Of a stretch of 8,627 bases of DNA, positions 6,146 through 8,627 are shown piece by piece. Every line of letters starts with the position of its first letter. Position 1 is the first letter of the stretch. Source of the DNA: an uncultured Senegalimassilia sp. (lineage in GTDB: Bacteria > Actinomycetota > Coriobacteriia > Coriobacteriales > Eggerthellaceae); assembly GCA_934661765.1 (NCBI GenBank), contig CAKUJT010000098.1, forward strand, positions 1 through 8,627. The letters run 5' to 3'. A program made the translations under genes and the position numbers. The notes under the pieces were generated by a model that made no database searches, was not told the DNA's origin, and saw nothing but the letters and a program-made list of their open reading frames with translations.

Positions 6146-7840
6146 CTACTTCTCGACTTTTGACATCAACACGACACTCTCGACTGTGTTTTCTTCGGGC
6201 ATACGAATTCTTGTTCCTTTACATTCTCCATAATACACCGGAAACGCAAGATCAATATGTTCAATGCGCGAACCCTGACCTGTCCCATTATTAACAGTTT
6301 CATTCTTCAATTCAATCTTCTCAATAAATGTATTCATAAATTCTTTCTTTTCCATATCTGTCATTTTATCATACAGTATATCAAAATCCAGAAGAAATTC
6401 ATACAGTTTTTTACCCGTAATTTCTTTCCCGTAAGATGCCCCAATCTTAGCATCAATATCTTTCATCGCCTCCTCAAACTCTGCCACCTTATCATACAGG
6501 TTATCCAGCCTGTCCTGCATATCCTGGTATTTTCTCGTATAATGCTTATCCCCAGTATCCAGGCGATCCAGCATCTGTATCAGTTTCAGTTTCGACCCTT
6601 GTACCTGTTTCAGCTGTTTTTGCAGCTGCTCCCTCTCAGTTTCCAAAGCAGAAACATCCACCTTCTCTTCCAGTTTCTCCTGCACAAACCTCCGGAACTC
6701 ATCCCCCGCAACCATATACCGGATAAATTCCTCTACTTCTGCATTAAACATTTTCTGGTTCAGCATCGGCTTGTAATCACAAATCTTTCCATCGACTTTT
6801 TTTCTGTGATGACATCTGTAATAAAATGTATCCTTGTATTCCCCAGTTTTCTTATTCTGCCGTCGCTGAACTGTTCCACTCATTCCACCGCCGCAAAGAG
6901 GACATCTGATCAATCCAGTTAAAATATGTTCATGCTCCGGACTATGAGTTTTAACAAATCTAACCCCCGTCCTCTTCCTTTTCTCTCTCGCCGCTTCCCA
7001 CGTCTCCTCATCCACAATCGCCTCATGCAGTCCATCTGCCAGCAGGTAATCATCTGTCTTCACCCGCCGGTATTCATCCCTCGTTCCCTTCACCTTCTCC
7101 GTAACATTCTTCCCGTAAGCAATCTTCCCTGTATAAACCGGATTATCCAGAATCTTCATGATCAGCCCTCTGGCAAAATAATTCAGTTCATGCCCTCGTA
7201 CCTTTTTCTTCGTATAACCTCTCTGGTTCAGATAATTGCAGATAGCATCTGCTCCCATATCCGTATGCACAAACTTGTCATAAATAATCCGCACAATCTC
7301 CGCTTCTTCCTCATTCACCACCAGTGTGCTGTTCCTTGAATCCAGATCATACCCGAAAGGAGCCTGTCCGCCATTCCATTTTCCCTCTCTGGCCTTCTGC
7401 TTTCTTCCTTCCATTGTCTGGACCAGAATATTCTCCCTTTCAATCTCAGCCACTGCCGACAGCACCGTGATGGTCAGCTTGCCGGAATCCTTAGAAGAAT
7501 CAATCCCGTCTTCCACACAGATCAGATTCACGCCATAATCCTGGATAAACTGCAGGGAGTTTAAAACATCCGCCGCATTCCTTCCAAAACGTGACAGCTT
7601 AAATACCAGAATAAATGCCACTCCGTCACGTTCCTCGGACACATCCTGCAGCATCCTCTGAAACTCCGGCCTGCCCGTAATACTCTTACCGGATTTACCA
7701 GCATCACAGTATTCCCTGACCACTTCCATTTCCTGGAACTCCGCAAACTTCATCAGCCTTTCTTTCTGTGCCTCCAGACTGTAGCCGTCCACCTGCATTG
7801 CCGTAGAAACACGGATATAAATATAACATTTCTTTTTCAC
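6146..7840 (-). CDS. Large serine recombinase (resolvase/invertase superfamily), intact
   Basis: A site-specific recombinase that cuts DNA through a serine-phosphodiester intermediate and integrates, excises or inverts DNA. The resolvase domain (about 1-150) has YIRVST with nucleophile Ser12 and Arg10, DAGKSGKSITGRPEFQRML at 46-64, and KLSRFGRN (81-88) with its active-site arginines. The Recombinase domain (about 158-300) has APFGYDLD and ILDNPVYTGKIAYGKN. The zinc ribbon uses C313-x2-C316 (CPLCGG), C343 and C354. A long coiled coil spans about 390-465, followed by the C-terminal FIEKIEL and FPVYY segments. At 564 residues it is full length with all domains in order. The start is GTG, overlapping the stop of the upstream frame by 4 bases (GTGA), with AAGGAG 8 nt upstream, so it is translationally coupled to the preceding recombinase gene. 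It is more GC-balanced than the cargo genes. It probably mobilises, or once mobilised, the element carrying this region; its direction and attachment sites are not proven here. Confidence 0.95.
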   Translation of the reverse strand: MKKKCYIYIRVSTAMQVDGYSLEAQKERLMKFAEFQEMEVVREYCDAGKSGKSITGRPEFQRMLQDVSEERDGVAFILVFKLSRFGRNAADVLNSLQFIQDYGVNLICVEDGIDSSKDSGKLTITVLSAVAEIERENILVQTMEGRKQKAREGKWNGGQAPFGYDLDSRNSTLVVNEEEAEIVRIIYDKFVHTDMGADAICNYLNQRGYTKKKVRGHELNYFARGLIMKILDNPVYTGKIAYGKNVTEKVKGTRDEYRRVKTDDYLLADGLHEAIVDEETWEAAREKRKRTGVRFVKTHSPEHEHILTGLIRCPLCGGGMSGTVQRRQNKKTGEYKDTFYYRCHHRKKVDGKICDYKPMLNQKMFNAEVEEFIRYMVAGDEFRRFVQEKLEEKVDVSALETEREQLQKQLKQVQGSKLKLIQMLDRLDTGDKHYTRKYQDMQDRLDNLYDKVAEFEEAMKDIDAKIGASYGKEITGKKLYEFLLDFDILYDKMTDMEKKEFMNTFIEKIELKNETVNNGTGQGSRIEHIDLAFPVYYGECKGTRIRMPEENTVESVVLMSKVEK

Positions 7841-8139
7841 ACTGCACTCTCCTTCCTGTACTCCACATCCTCATCCAGCATCCGGAAATGCTTCAAAGCA
7901 TCCAGAATCACCACTTCCTTTTCCACCGGACAAACCGGCACATGATTCTTATTTTTAGCCGGCTTGTTATAAGCCTTTCCCACATCCAGACCATACTTCC
8001 GTTTTACCTGCGCAATATATAAGGAAGAAACATTCATTCCATACTTTTCTTTTACATATGCCCTGATCTCCGCATAAGTTGCTTTTGCCTCAGAAGCAGT
8101 CACCCGATGCTCTGTACAGTCTACTTCAAAGGTCACCAC
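7837..8139 (-). CDS. C-terminal fragment of the upstream recombinase with an added small domain, possibly translated as a 100-residue ORF
   Basis: The frame can begin at GTG 8139 and encodes 100 residues with ATYAEIRAYVKEKYG, VSSLYIAQVKRKYGL and CPVEKEVVILDALKHF. This compact helical module is one I recall as a recurrent C-terminal or stand-alone unit in Lachnospiraceae proteins, sometimes under misleading methyltransferase names; I assign no function. Upstream in the same frame, without a stop back to about 8300, lies QEFIERIDVF, then GRILKRIVFRFPVYYEDEGK. That is an ordinary serine recombinase C-terminus. The original protein therefore was a recombinase ending in this extra domain. The frame is now disconnected from the zinc-ribbon part by a frameshifting deletion near 8267-8282. 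It overlaps the next recombinase start by 4 bases. There is no clear ribosome site at the GTG, so independent expression is doubtful. Confidence 0.5.
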   Translation of the reverse strand: MVTFEVDCTEHRVTASEAKATYAEIRAYVKEKYGMNVSSLYIAQVKRKYGLDVGKAYNKPAKNKNHVPVCPVEKEVVILDALKHFRMLDEDVEYRKESAV

Positions 8140-8213
8140 TTCATCCGGTTCATCATTCTCTGCCCTTTTCCCTTCGTCCTCATAATAAACTGGAAAACGA
8201 AATACAATCCTTT

Positions 8214-8627
8214 TCAGAATCCTGCCATCGTCCCTCTCATCCTGGAAGACATCAATCCTTTCAATGAACTCCTGTCCCCAACCGTATTCATAACTGCCTG
8301 ACGGAACTCACGAGTTTCTGTCACCTTTCCCACAATTTCCATCACAGCCCTGTCCAGTTTGTCCTGATTATACGTCCGCCTGCAGTTGCAGACACGTCCT
8401 GCACTCTTACGTGTGTTTCGGCATCCATAAGAATAAACAATTTTATAATAGCCGCCATGATTGCTGTTCTTCCGCTTACTTTTTTTCATAATCAGCCCTG
8501 TCCCGCACACCGGACACTTCACAAGACCTGCCAGAAGACTGATCCGCTCCGGATCATCCACCTTCTTGTTCTGTTTTCGCAGCATCTTCCGCTTCTCCTG
8601 CACCTGCATCCAGATATCTTCCGGAAT
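8214..8627 (-). pseudogene. Large serine recombinase, zinc-ribbon part; 5' end beyond the window, frameshifted by internal deletion
   Basis: The frame enters from beyond the right edge (IPEDIWMQVQEKRKMLRKQ) and covers the end of the Recombinase domain. The zinc ribbon follows with CPVCG, then CRN and CNCRRTYNQ. It then reads REFRQAVMNTVG. At that point the intact neighbour has roughly 115 residues of coiled coil before its EFMNTFIEKIEL. Here the DNA jumps within a few bases to the sequence encoding QEFIERIDVF in another frame, so the original frame ends at TGA 8214-8216. The C-terminus and extra domain continue in the other frame (7837-8139). The coiled coil is needed for synapsis control and directionality in large serine recombinases, so the product is probably inactive. 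The catalytic domain cannot be judged because it lies outside the window. Confidence 0.8.

Noticed and set aside
5643..6233. Long plus-strand open frame of 196 codons over the RES start and the intergenic region
   Set aside because: It is Ser/Phe/Leu-rich with no family motif, runs antisense through the RES ribosome site and the recombinase 3' end, and has no convincing ribosome site.
6257..7538. Several plus-strand open frames opposite the intact recombinase
   Set aside because: Low-complexity hydrophobic or Pro/Ser-rich translations, the expected complement of a minus-strand coding frame with all recombinase motifs present.

Overview
The window reads like an accessory region from a Firmicute, most likely a gut Clostridium of the Lachnospiraceae type. 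This is inferred from the resolvase-invertase recombinase families, the AG-rich Shine-Dalgarno sites, and the alternation of AT-rich cargo with more GC-balanced recombinase DNA. Every supportable gene is on the minus strand, so transcription runs from high to low coordinates. The strongest plus-strand signal is a terminator at the extreme left, belonging to something outside the window.

Layout, right to left. (1) 8627-7837: the 3' part of a large serine recombinase that enters from beyond the window. It has lost most of its coiled-coil region to an internal deletion that also shifts the frame; its C-terminus runs on into a small extra domain. (2) 7840-6146: an intact large serine recombinase, starting at a GTG inside a 4-base overlap with the previous frame. 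(3) 6145-5674: a gene-poor stretch with a possible 37-codon ORF, three 12-bp repeats at a 28-29 bp period, a candidate terminator, and a good candidate promoter for the next gene. (4) 5673-4408: an intact RES-domain protein with a Cys4 N-terminus of the HEPN/RES type, a probable NAD+-consuming toxin or defence effector. (5) 4407-4006: no credible gene, but several short direct and inverted repeats. (6) 4005-3790: the C-terminal tail of another serine recombinase. (7) 3752-2607: the C-terminal half of an SMC/Rad50-like ABC ATPase without its Walker A half. (8) 2554-941: an intact 537-residue protein of no family I recognise, with a possible HEPN-like N-terminal region. (9) 847-42: a decayed recombinase lacking its catalytic domain and carrying a 4-nt deletion and an amber stop.

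How it fits together. This looks like a hot spot for serine-recombinase-driven elements: one intact and three broken recombinases surround two AT-rich cargo modules. The first module is the RES protein, which has its own candidate promoter and could be active. The second is the ATPase plus 537-residue protein pair, which resembles a two-component conflict system. Because the ATPase is decapitated, that system is probably dead or reduced at this locus, although the second gene is still open and has a good ribosome binding site. The most novel item is that pair, especially the 537-residue protein; the most likely still-functional pieces are the RES protein and the complete recombinase.
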